Of a DNA stretch of 8,148 bases, positions 1-6,438 are shown one piece after another. Source of the stretch: JABMNX01 sp964625905 (GTDB taxonomy: Bacteria > Patescibacteriota > Minisyncoccia > Phycocordibacterales > JABMNX01); assembly GCA_964625905.1 (NCBI GenBank), contig CAZVBS010000025.1, positions 1 to 8,148 of the forward strand, in the 5' to 3' direction. Position numbers and translations under genes: made by a program. The notes under the pieces are model-generated. The model saw only the letters and a list, made by a program, of their open reading frames with translations. It did no database searches and was not told the origin of the DNA. Positions within the stretch are counted from its first letter, which is position 1; each line of letters starts with the position of its first letter.

Positions 1-912
1 GATACCTATTCCACCAACTACAAGTGAAAGTGTCGCCATCGCTGTTAGAAAATACCGCACACTGTCTGTAAATGTTGTTATGATGCTAGCTGCTTGTACT
101 GAACTAGCTACTGTAAAATCGTCGCTTTTGCCACTCTGGTCTCTTATATTGTGTTGTTCTCTTAATAAGACTCTTATATCTTCCATGGTCTTATTTACAT
201 TCTCTTCTGTGTCTACACGTATTCTAATAAGCCCCATATGATTAACACCAACAGAACGTTGGAATGTTTTTACAGGAAGTAAAATCTGATCATCGAAATC
301 TTCTATACCTATACTTCCACGCTCTTTTATCACACCTATAACGTTATAACTTGAGTCATTTATTCTAATACGCTGTCCAACCGCATCACTTTCTCCAAAC
401 AGACCTTCTTTTACGGCACTACCTAGTACAGCAACACGTGAAAAATTCCTCTCCTCTTCTTCTGTGAAGAAACGACCTACTTCCATCTCGCTTTTTTCTA
501 CGTCTAGATAACTCGCTGTTGTGCCATTTAATGACGTGTCATAGGTCTCTGAACGCCATGTTACCAATCCAAAACCCTTACTAAATCCAGAAACTGACGT
601 TATGTTAGGCGCTCCACTATTGTCTTTTAAATATAATATATCTTTGTATTTTAGTGTCGTAACAGAAAAATTTGAAAACACAGCTAGTGTACCACCTTCT
701 TCTGTATGTCCTGGAGATACCACAATTAAATTCGTACCTAGTTTATCAAACTGTGAAAGTATGAGTCCTTGAGCCCCAGCCCCAATAGATATAATCAACA
801 CCACGGAAGCAACACCGATAATAATACCGAGCATTGTGATAAAGCTTCGTATTTTGTTTGCCCATAATGAGTCTAGAGATGTTGCTACTGACTTAGTAAT
901 TCTATTGAACAT
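1..912 (-). CDS. ABC transporter permease, MacB/YknZ type (FtsX family), C-terminus cut off by window edge
   Basis: This is the membrane subunit of a MacB-type ABC exporter. I translated 304 codons without a stop, from an ATG at 912 to base 1. Residues 1-20 are a basic amphipathic start (MFNRITKSVATSLDSLWANK). A first membrane helix at about 23-44 contains LGIIIGVASVVLIISIG, typical of the family. Residues about 45-275 form the large extracytoplasmic MacB core domain, with GTNLIVVSPG (60-69) and AVGQRIRI (177-184) as family-like stretches. The second helix begins near 288, and the last visible residues are VVGGIGI. The family usually continues about 100 residues with two more helices, so those parts are missing here. 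The ATPase gene ends only 7 bases upstream, so the two are surely co-transcribed. No Shine-Dalgarno motif precedes the ATG. Substrate cannot be told: MacB relatives export peptides, macrolides or lipoproteins. Confidence 0.92.
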   Translation of the reverse strand, partial: MFNRITKSVATSLDSLWANKIRSFITMLGIIIGVASVVLIISIGAGAQGLILSQFDKLGTNLIVVSPGHTEEGGTLAVFSNFSVTTLKYKDILYLKDNSGAPNITSVSGFSKGFGLVTWRSETYDTSLNGTTASYLDVEKSEMEVGRFFTEEEERNFSRVAVLGSAVKEGLFGESDAVGQRIRINDSSYNVIGVIKERGSIGIEDFDDQILLPVKTFQRSVGVNHMGLIRIRVDTEENVNKTMEDIRVLLREQHNIRDQSGKSDDFTVASSVQAASIITTFTDSVRYFLTAMATLSLVVGGIGI

Positions 913-919
913 ACGTTGT

Positions 920-1630
920 TTAATAGTTACCAACTGATTGCTTTTGCTGTATTTCCTGAACTTTATTGTCACTTACAATGCTTCCATCCTTGATAGTTAT
1001 AATGCGATTTGCAAACTCTGCTGTTTCCATCTCGTGTGTTACAAGAATAATTGTATGACCTTCTTTGTTTAATTGATTAAAAATTTTCATTACTCGCTCT
1101 CCCGATTTTGAATCTAGGTTTCCAGTTGGCTCATCTGCAAATATTACAGATGGATTATTTACAAGTGCGCGCGCTATTGCTACTCGTTGTTTCTCTCCAC
1201 CAGAAATTTGATTTGTTAAATAGTCTAGCCTATGACTAAGCCCAACCTTCTCTAAAATAGATTTAGCTTTAACTTCATGACCTGTCTTCTCTTTCGAATA
1301 GTTAAGTGGGAGCATGGTGTTTTTAAGTACTGTTGTTCGTGGAAGTAAATTAAACGCCTGAAACACAAATCCTATTTCCTCATTACGAAGATAAGCTAAC
1401 TCATTATCGTCTAGTGTTGATACATCTTGCCCATCAAAAAAATATTCACCAGATGTAGCTCTGTCTAACAAGCCAAGCACATGCATAAGTGTGGATTTGC
1501 CAGAACCAGAATGACCCATAATTGCAACAAACTCACCTCGTTTAATTGAGAAAGAAGTTTCTTTTAGTGCGTATGTTTTAACTACGTCACCATATGTTCG
1601 TACTATTTTTTTTATCTCAATTATATTCAT
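920..1630 (-). CDS. ABC transporter ATP-binding protein, MacB/LolD/YknY type
   Basis: This 236-residue cytoplasmic ATPase powers the permease that follows it. Every ABC motif is intact: Walker A GHSGSGKST at 39-47, Q-loop glutamine at 91 within VFQAFNLLP, signature ISGGE at 142-146, Walker B VIFADE at 162-167, D-loop around 171-173 and switch histidine 199 in VTHE. The Q-loop wording and the ADEPTGNLDS segment place it in the MacB/LolD/FtsE branch rather than with importer ATPases. Length is normal for a stand-alone subunit of this branch (about 220-240). It starts with ATG at 1630, 24 bases after the stop of the adaptor gene, and no Shine-Dalgarno motif is visible in that spacer. The order adaptor, ATPase, permease matches yknX-yknY-yknZ of Bacillus and, loosely, macA-macB. 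Confidence 0.95.
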   Translation of the reverse strand: MNIIEIKKIVRTYGDVVKTYALKETSFSIKRGEFVAIMGHSGSGKSTLMHVLGLLDRATSGEYFFDGQDVSTLDDNELAYLRNEEIGFVFQAFNLLPRTTVLKNTMLPLNYSKEKTGHEVKAKSILEKVGLSHRLDYLTNQISGGEKQRVAIARALVNNPSVIFADEPTGNLDSKSGERVMKIFNQLNKEGHTIILVTHEMETAEFANRIITIKDGSIVSDNKVQEIQQKQSVGNY

Positions 1631-1654
1631 GGGTTTATAGTGTAATAAGTGAGG

Positions 1655-3196
1655 TTACTTTTTAATAGATACTACTACAACATCTCCCTCATCAATCCCG
1701 CTTATTATTTCTATATACCCCCTGTCTCCTGTTATACCTGTTTCAACCTCAACTTCTTTTACTGTATCACCTATAAGTATCCGGACTGTTTTCTTACCGT
1801 CTTTGAAGATAATAGCCCTCTGTAAGATTGATATAACATTCTCACGTTCTTGCGTAACAATATCAAGATCTGCTGTCATACCTGCTCGAACCCTATCATC
1901 TACTTCTTGTAATTTTAATATTGTTCTGTAATTAGCAACCCCTTCAAATAGTTGAGCAGCTGGATCGATTTTTTCAACTACTGCAGTAAACACTTCGTCT
2001 TCTCCGTATGCATCAAGTGACAATGTTGCTATATTTCCAACTTTTAAGTTTGCTATATCTGCCTCTACAACAAATGCCTCTATTTCATATTCACCGTCTG
2101 ATATTACAGACACAATAATTGAGTTGACTTGGACTATTTCTCCCTCCTTTGCGTTCTGTGTAGTAACAACTCCATTAATTGGTGAGCTTATAATGGATTT
2201 CCTAAGTTGCGCTTGGTAGTATTTTATATTTGCTTCAGATTCTTTAACTTGTGCTTCTTGCGCTATTATTAATTCTTCTATTGTCCCAGATTCTTTAAGA
2301 GCAAGCTCTTGTTCAGCTAAAGCGAGTTTAGACTTTGCATTTTCTACTTTCTCATCTACTGCAGTTATGTTAGCGATTGAGGTATTTATATTTGTTCTTG
2401 CTGTATATACATCTAGTTTCCATGCGTCTATTGTGGTTTGTGAAATACTACTTGTCACAGTCAAACTGTTAACAGCAAGTCCAGCTTTGTCTAATAAAGA
2501 TTTTATCATTGAAAGATTTTGATTTGCTTCTTTTGTGTACGCCTCAATGTCACTTGTGCTCGTCAAAGTAACCATAGAAGTTTCCCATTCTACTAACATT
2601 AATTCTACAAAAAACCTTTCTTGCTCTATGTCACTTTTTAATTGAGAATCTGCATAAAAATCTAATTGAGGACTAGCTGTGCGCGGATTACTAAAGAATT
2701 GGTCTATCTTATTTCTCACAGAATCATCCGCTGTTGTATAAGATCTCCTTAGTTCGTCAACTAAATTCCTCTCTGCATCTTCCAAAGAGGATTTGGCATT
2801 TGTAACTTTTGTTTTCTGTATAAGTATTTCCTCTGGACGTACACCAGCTTTAAGTTCGGATAATTTGGCTTCATTTCTTGCAAGAATAGCTTCTGCTTGT
2901 AATATCTTAGCTACTTCTTCTAAATTTTCAAGAACAACCAATGTATCCCCTCTGAAAACTTTATCTCCTACATCTACGTATACTCTAGCGATACGCCCAC
3001 TATTTTCAAAAGCAAGATTAACACTTTCTATAGCCTCTACCCTACCAACAGCACTAATTTCTTGAACAAGGTCAGTGCGCTCTGCAACTATTGTGTCATA
3101 TGTAATATTTTCTCCTCCTGTAAATAATATTTTAACAACAATGACAATTACAACCACAACAATGCTTAAAATAAATTTTTTCTTATGTTTAATCAT
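1655..3196 (-). CDS. Membrane fusion / periplasmic adaptor protein (MacA/YknX/HlyD-like) of an ABC exporter
   Basis: This 513-residue adaptor is anchored by one N-terminal helix (about residues 8-25) after a basic MIKHKKK start. After it comes the first lipoyl half with NSGRIARVYVDVGDKVFRGD (65-84), then a long helical region, then the second lipoyl half with SSPINGVVTTQNAKEGEIV (337-355). A beta-barrel follows (about 370-450), then a membrane-proximal domain to the end. The two hairpin helices appear to be about 93-150 and 285-335. Between them lies an extra, mostly helical stretch of about 135 residues, including the segment DQFFSNPRTASPQLDF (165-180), so the protein is longer than MacA or YknX (about 370-380). 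It is first in the transporter operon. If the host is monoderm, it would act without a TolC partner, like YknX. Start is the ATG at 3196 directly before the membrane helix. Confidence 0.92.
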   Translation of the reverse strand: MIKHKKKFILSIVVVVIVIVVKILFTGGENITYDTIVAERTDLVQEISAVGRVEAIESVNLAFENSGRIARVYVDVGDKVFRGDTLVVLENLEEVAKILQAEAILARNEAKLSELKAGVRPEEILIQKTKVTNAKSSLEDAERNLVDELRRSYTTADDSVRNKIDQFFSNPRTASPQLDFYADSQLKSDIEQERFFVELMLVEWETSMVTLTSTSDIEAYTKEANQNLSMIKSLLDKAGLAVNSLTVTSSISQTTIDAWKLDVYTARTNINTSIANITAVDEKVENAKSKLALAEQELALKESGTIEELIIAQEAQVKESEANIKYYQAQLRKSIISSPINGVVTTQNAKEGEIVQVNSIIVSVISDGEYEIEAFVVEADIANLKVGNIATLSLDAYGEDEVFTAVVEKIDPAAQLFEGVANYRTILKLQEVDDRVRAGMTADLDIVTQERENVISILQRAIIFKDGKKTVRILIGDTVKEVEVETGITGDRGYIEIISGIDEGDVVVVSIKK

Positions 3197-3244
3197 AAAT
3201 AAATATACTTTTTAAGTTTAATTCAATATGTATACCAAAATATC

Positions 3245-3256
3245 CTACTTTCGTAG
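3245..3256 (-). other. Short inverted repeat with GAAA loop at the transporter operon start site
   Basis: CTAC-GAAA-GTAG is a four-base-pair stem with a GNRA-type tetraloop, at the predicted transcription start of the adaptor operon and 37 bases after the helicase stop codon. It could be an operator half-site pair, or a very weak end-of-transcript hairpin for the helicase. It has no following run of T, so I do not call it a terminator. A stem this short can arise by chance. Confidence 0.25.
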
Positions 3257-3258
3257 TA

Positions 3259-3267
3259 ATTCTATCA
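3259..3267 (-). promoter_or_regulatory. Extended -10 promoter candidate for the transporter operon
   Basis: On the minus strand this reads TGATAGAAT: a TG-n extension plus TAGAAT, one mismatch from TATAAT. No good -35 box sits 17 bases upstream (AGGTAC), which extended -10 promoters can tolerate. The expected start point is near 3252, giving a leader of about 55 bases before the adaptor ATG. The same nine bases occur in the promoter at 8055-8063. A second possible -10, TATATT at 3202-3207, would instead give an almost leaderless message. The sequence alone does not decide between them. Confidence 0.45.
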
Positions 3268-3292
3268 CTTTTATTGATGTAGTACCTTATAT

Positions 3293-4960
3293 CTATATGA
3301 ATAAACGTGCTAAACGTAATTCGTCGTAACTGTACTTTCCTTTTAATATTCTATGTACTGGGGTAAGTTTCGTGTCTTCTGACTTCTCAAATGCTTTCTT
3401 TATCTTGGTAATTTGTACTGAGCTCGGAGTCAGGTATGAGAAAATATCAGTATCACCTGAATCTTTAAGCTTTTCTAGGTGCGAAATAATGGTACCTTTT
3501 GTCATACCACGCCCTTTTGCTATGGACTCTATAGACTCACTTCTCTCGAGGCACGAGCGTGTCTTTAAATGTGTCGGTATTGGTTTGTCTTTTTCTACTT
3601 CGCTTTTGGTTCTCCCAACTTTTTTAATGAAATCTTTTTGCAATTCGGAAATCTTTACTTGAGTGAATTCATTAAATATCTTCTCCCACTTATTTGATTC
3701 TGCTTGCATAGTGCCGTCTCTGTCTTGTACATATGGATGAACTCTAAGTGCAGTTGAGTTAAGTCCGTGCAATATAAGCCCATTTAAAGTACGTGCTCGA
3801 GAAAGTGCTACATAACCCTGCCCTGGCGTAAATGCACGAGAAAGATCTACTTCTACTTTGTCCAGACTCATACCCTGACTTTTATGTACTGTTATTGCCC
3901 AAGCTAAACGAAGTGGCACCTGTGTAACTGATGCAAGAACCTTGCCATCATCAATCATTTCCCATGACACAGGATGTGCCATAATCTTTTTACCACTGTT
4001 TGTTTTTACGATTGGATATGAACCATTGAGATCAATGACTTCTCCTAGTGTGCCGTTTACATATTCCCTTTCTTTACTATTTTTTACAAACATCACACGT
4101 GCTCCTACCTTTAACTCTAAATCAACTGGAGCTAAGACATTTTTCTTTAACGATTCTACTAGATTAGCTCGTCCTGTCGACACCATCTCAAAGGAAACAC
4201 TTTCCGTGTCTAGTTTAGATAATTCTTCGTAGTTACGAACATCTACATTTGTATTGTGTGTGTGCAGGACTACCGCTTGTGCGTCGTGTATATGAGGTGT
4301 CTCATTGTTTCCAACCTTCTCATTATGACCTGCACCAGCTTTCATTCTACTTTCGAGGGACTCTTGTGACTCAACACTTATTTCTCCATCACGTATGTCG
4401 TTTAATATATTTAATAACTTTCCACCTTTTTGCCTGTATTGTTCAGTTAAATAACATATACGGAAGTCTCCGTCTATCCACGCTTGCGCACTATCAGCAA
4501 AAGAGTCACTGTTGCCACCACGAACTACTGGTGGTAATTGAAAGAAATCACCACAAAGTACTACTTGCATACCCCCGAACGACTCCTCGGAGCGCTTCAT
4601 GGCACGCGAAACTTGGTCTATCATATCTAGTATCTCTGGGCGCAACATAGATACTTCATCTACAAGTAACACGTTTGTGCGCTCAAAACGTTTTACAAGA
4701 GACTGTCTTTGTGTGAGTGCATCAATATCAAAGTCTGTTAAAAAATCTTTAATACCTATACCAGACCATGAATGTATTGTCATCCCGTTTAGATGAGTAG
4801 CAGCGATACCTGTTGAAGCTGTTACACCTACTCCTACATTGTGTTTTTTAAGAAACTCTATGTATTCATTAAGCACATGCGTTTTACCAGCACCAGCTGC
4901 GCCTGTTATATAAACATTGCGCCCTGTTTTTAATATACCTAGAGCTGTTTCCTGCTTCAT
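3293..4960 (-). CDS. Pif1-like superfamily 1 DNA helicase with C-terminal RecQ/YpbB-style helix-turn-helix domain
   Basis: This 555-residue protein is an ATP-driven DNA helicase of the Pif1/RecD-like SF1B group, expected to move 5'-3' on single-stranded DNA and to remove structures such as forks, hairpins or G-quadruplexes. Visible motifs are Walker A GAAGAGKT (20-27), motif Ia TASTGIAA (48-55), IHSWSGIG (62-69), Walker B LLVDEVSML (98-106; D101, E102), motif III GDFFQLPPV (137-145), LTEQYRQ (171-177), and motifs V-VI WAITVHKSQG (354-363) and GQGYVALSRAR (380-390) with the probable arginine finger R388. After about 460 comes a helical domain (IAKGRGMTKGTIISHLEKL, about 480-498) resembling the helicase-associated HTH of RecQ and YpbB. 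The ATG at 4960 lies 14 bases after the cyclophilin stop, so they are probably co-transcribed. It ends with TAG. No nuclease motif is seen, so RecD-type nuclease partnership is not indicated. Confidence 0.93.
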   Translation of the reverse strand: MKQETALGILKTGRNVYITGAAGAGKTHVLNEYIEFLKKHNVGVGVTASTGIAATHLNGMTIHSWSGIGIKDFLTDFDIDALTQRQSLVKRFERTNVLLVDEVSMLRPEILDMIDQVSRAMKRSEESFGGMQVVLCGDFFQLPPVVRGGNSDSFADSAQAWIDGDFRICYLTEQYRQKGGKLLNILNDIRDGEISVESQESLESRMKAGAGHNEKVGNNETPHIHDAQAVVLHTHNTNVDVRNYEELSKLDTESVSFEMVSTGRANLVESLKKNVLAPVDLELKVGARVMFVKNSKEREYVNGTLGEVIDLNGSYPIVKTNSGKKIMAHPVSWEMIDDGKVLASVTQVPLRLAWAITVHKSQGMSLDKVEVDLSRAFTPGQGYVALSRARTLNGLILHGLNSTALRVHPYVQDRDGTMQAESNKWEKIFNEFTQVKISELQKDFIKKVGRTKSEVEKDKPIPTHLKTRSCLERSESIESIAKGRGMTKGTIISHLEKLKDSGDTDIFSYLTPSSVQITKIKKAFEKSEDTKLTPVHRILKGKYSYDELRLARLFI

Positions 4961-4974
4961 AAATACTGTACTTT

Positions 4975-5616
4975 TTACTTTATAGTTATTGAATTAATTA
5001 TAATTGCTTCTATTGGACGGTCTGCTCCCTCTGTTGGAACTTGAACTATTGTATTAACAACTTCCATACCGTCTGTAATTGTTCCAAATACTGTATGTTT
5101 TCCATCAAGAAAATCGTTATCTACTACATTCAAGAAAAATTGACTTCCGTTTGTATTTGGACCAGAGTTTGCCATTGATATCGTGCCAATTTTATTGAAA
5201 TTATTTGTATGTATTTCATCTGCAAATGCATATCCTGGTCCACCTTTACCCCACTCATTTATAAGTGAGTTATCTTTAGTGAATGGATCTCCACCTTGAA
5301 CCATAAAGTTTGGTATTACTCTGTGGAACTTTGTTCCATCATAAAATCCACTTTTTGCTAGTTTTACAAAGTTTGCAACTGTATTTGGCGCGTCTTTAGA
5401 ATTTAGTTCAATTGTTATATCTCCCATTGATGTAGACATTACTGCAACGAATACTTCCTCTTTTTTAGGTGTTGCTTCTGTCTGTTTTGAATTCTCCTCT
5501 GAAACAAGAACTGTATTTTCTATTTTATTTTCTTCTGGTTGTGATGACATAAAATATGCTGTAATTACGAGAGTTAAAATAATAATCATCCCAAGGGCGA
5601 GATATGTGTTTTTCAT
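4975..5616 (-). CDS. Membrane-anchored cyclophilin-type peptidyl-prolyl cis-trans isomerase
   Basis: This foldase catalyses proline cis-trans isomerisation. Residues 5-23 are one hydrophobic helix with no lipobox cysteine, so it looks like a signal anchor facing the catalytic domain outward. Residues 24-54 are a charged linker, and the cyclophilin domain runs from about 56 to 213. Active-site residues align with human cyclophilin A: R99 in FHRVIPNFMVQGGD (R55), F104, M105, Q107, A149 and N150 in MANSGPNTNGSQFF, Q159, L170 and H174 in LDGKH. The tryptophan of human CypA (W121) is phenylalanine 169 here, a common bacterial variation that usually lowers cyclosporin affinity but not catalysis. 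Surface-protein genes lie just upstream, so secreted proteins are plausible clients (inference). It has its own promoter candidate at 5680-5688. Start is the ATG at 5616; no Shine-Dalgarno motif is seen. Confidence 0.95.
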   Translation of the reverse strand: MKNTYLALGMIIILTLVITAYFMSSQPEENKIENTVLVSEENSKQTEATPKKEEVFVAVMSTSMGDITIELNSKDAPNTVANFVKLAKSGFYDGTKFHRVIPNFMVQGGDPFTKDNSLINEWGKGGPGYAFADEIHTNNFNKIGTISMANSGPNTNGSQFFLNVVDNDFLDGKHTVFGTITDGMEVVNTIVQVPTEGADRPIEAIIINSITIK

Positions 5617-5642
5617 AACTAACTTTTGTTAACAATTAAAAT

Positions 5643-5671
5643 CTCTTGCAAAATCTGAATAAATGCAAAAG
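5643..5671 (-). promoter_or_regulatory. Stem-loop in the 5' leader of the cyclophilin-helicase mRNA
   Basis: On the minus strand CTTTTGCA (5671-5664) pairs with TGCAAGAG (5650-5643) over eight base pairs including one G-U, with a 13-base loop. It begins a few bases after the predicted start point near 5673 and ends 26 bases before the ATG. It could stabilise the 5' end or modulate expression. The T-run after it is broken, so it is not a convincing terminator. Confidence 0.35.
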
Positions 5672-5679
5672 CTACAAAA

Positions 5680-5688
5680 AGTATATCA
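5680..5688 (-). promoter_or_regulatory. Extended -10 promoter candidate for the cyclophilin-helicase genes
   Basis: The minus strand reads TGATATACT: a TG-n extension plus TATACT, one mismatch from TATAAT. A -35 box is not evident at normal spacing (ATTAAA at 17). The predicted start is near 5673, leaving a leader of about 57 bases. It has the same TGATA-type core as the promoters at 3259 and 8055, which strengthens the call. Confidence 0.5.
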
Positions 5689-5710
5689 TTGTTTTTAACT
5701 GTTTTAATTA

Positions 5711-5760
5711 ATGTGGCGACTCCAACCTATCCAGTTTGATAACTACACGTCTCACGACTA
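5711..5760. other. GC-richer intergenic patch of unknown role
   Basis: These 50 bases are 46% G+C (23 of 50) while the neighbouring 5641-5700 is 25% (15 of 60). The patch sits directly after the stop codon of the cysteine-rich surface gene and before the cyclophilin promoter. On the minus strand it can form two tiny hairpins, GUC-GUGA-GAC and AGUU-AUCA-AACU, but no long stem and no T-run. It could be the 3' untranslated end of the surface operon, a small RNA segment or a remnant of coding sequence. I do not recognise it. Confidence 0.3.
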
Positions 5761-5763
5761 ATG

Positions 5764-6408
5764 TTATGGTAAGATAGGACAAGTATAACTACATGTTTTA
5801 GAACATCCCCAACTCTTTGATTGCCACGTACCGTCTCCGAGACAAAGTTGTGCTGGTTGTGATCCGTTTACTGTCCACGTGAGCGTCTGACCATCTTTTC
5901 CACCACAGGAAGGTGTAGTTGCATTACAATCAACTGCAGAACTATAAGAACACGTTCCTCCTATTATAGCAACTTCTTGAGCAACTTGATATTCAATACC
6001 TCCATATAGACAAATAATTTTTCCAGCTGAGACTTGTGTAGTGCTCGAAGCTAATGCACTCCACGTAGATCCATCACAAAACTCTAGTGACTTACCGGCT
6101 GAATCAAATCTAAGCGCACCCATAATATTTGAACCACATGCTGATGTGGTTGTTCCTAGTTGAAGATATCCAGTAACACCAAGGTTCCCAAACACTGCAA
6201 GTGAATCAACACCGAGCCCACCACTTTTAATTTGATCTACTGTTCCTACATTGATAGGTGCATCTACGTTACTGTTTGGTGGTGACGCTATTGGACCTGT
6301 CCATGCTGCAAATGCATATGTTACTCCGAGTGTAATAGCTAGGGCTAAGACAGCTACTTTTGTGCTTTCTTTTATGTTTGTTTTTATGTTTTTTAATAGT
6401 GTATTCAT
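5764..6408 (-). CDS. Secreted cysteine-rich surface protein, AWTGP / PINVG type (function unknown)
   Basis: This 214-residue protein has a basic start and a hydrophobic signal segment (about 17-34, VAVLALAITLGVTYAFA) with likely cleavage before AWTGP. The mature start AWTGPIASPPNSNVDAPINV, followed by GTVDQIKSGGLGVDSLAVFG (about 55-74), is a pattern I recall from many Parcubacteria surface proteins; its role is not known to me. The rest contains ten cysteines (91, 111, 133, 153, 161, 168, 189, 202, 206, 210), an even number that suggests disulfides outside the cell. Two stretches resemble each other: EFCDGSTW (109-116) and LCLGDGTW (188-195). The segment GALRFDSAGKSLEFCDGSTW resembles carbohydrate-binding or fibre-like surface proteins in style. 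It lacks the prepilin GFTLIE-type motif, so it is not a standard type IV pilin. It is third in the surface operon, 30 bases after the preceding gene. Confidence 0.72.
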   Translation of the reverse strand: MNTLLKNIKTNIKESTKVAVLALAITLGVTYAFAAWTGPIASPPNSNVDAPINVGTVDQIKSGGLGVDSLAVFGNLGVTGYLQLGTTTSACGSNIMGALRFDSAGKSLEFCDGSTWSALASSTTQVSAGKIICLYGGIEYQVAQEVAIIGGTCSYSSAVDCNATTPSCGGKDGQTLTWTVNGSQPAQLCLGDGTWQSKSWGCSKTCSYTCPILP

Positions 6409-6438
6409 GGTGACGTTATTTACATTAATAATTAAAGA

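Noticed and set aside
3197..3292. Rho-independent terminator after the helicase
   Set aside because: The only hairpin has four base pairs and no T-run after it; it overlaps the next promoter. I likewise found no canonical terminator after the gene ending at 5764.
4249..4650. A 133-codon open frame on the plus strand opposite the helicase gene
   Set aside because: It lies fully antisense to well-conserved helicase motifs and its product shows no domain or signal; it is a shadow of the real gene. Shorter plus-strand frames at 2793-3065, 3372-3662, 3942-4232, 4599-4796, 6251-6442 and 6686-6871 were rejected for the same reason.
3293..4960. Helicase as part of an anti-phage defence system
   Set aside because: No nuclease, methyltransferase, TIR, SIR2 or other effector domain is present in the window; the neighbours are a foldase and a transporter.
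5711..5761. A 16-codon plus-strand ORF (MWRLQPIQFDNYTSHD) in the intergenic island
   Set aside because: Too short, no ribosome binding site, no promoter on that strand; the composition of the patch is noted separately.
5711..5763. Possible tRNA or tRNA-like element
   Set aside because: GGTTGGAGTC loosely resembles a T-arm, but there is no TTCRA loop, no matching acceptor strand and no anticodon stem, so a cloverleaf cannot be drawn.
5764..6408. Type IV pilin or PilV-like shufflon product
   Set aside because: The N-terminus is an ordinary signal segment without a prepilin cleavage motif (G-[FY]-[ST]-L-x-E), and no recombinase or inverted segments are present.
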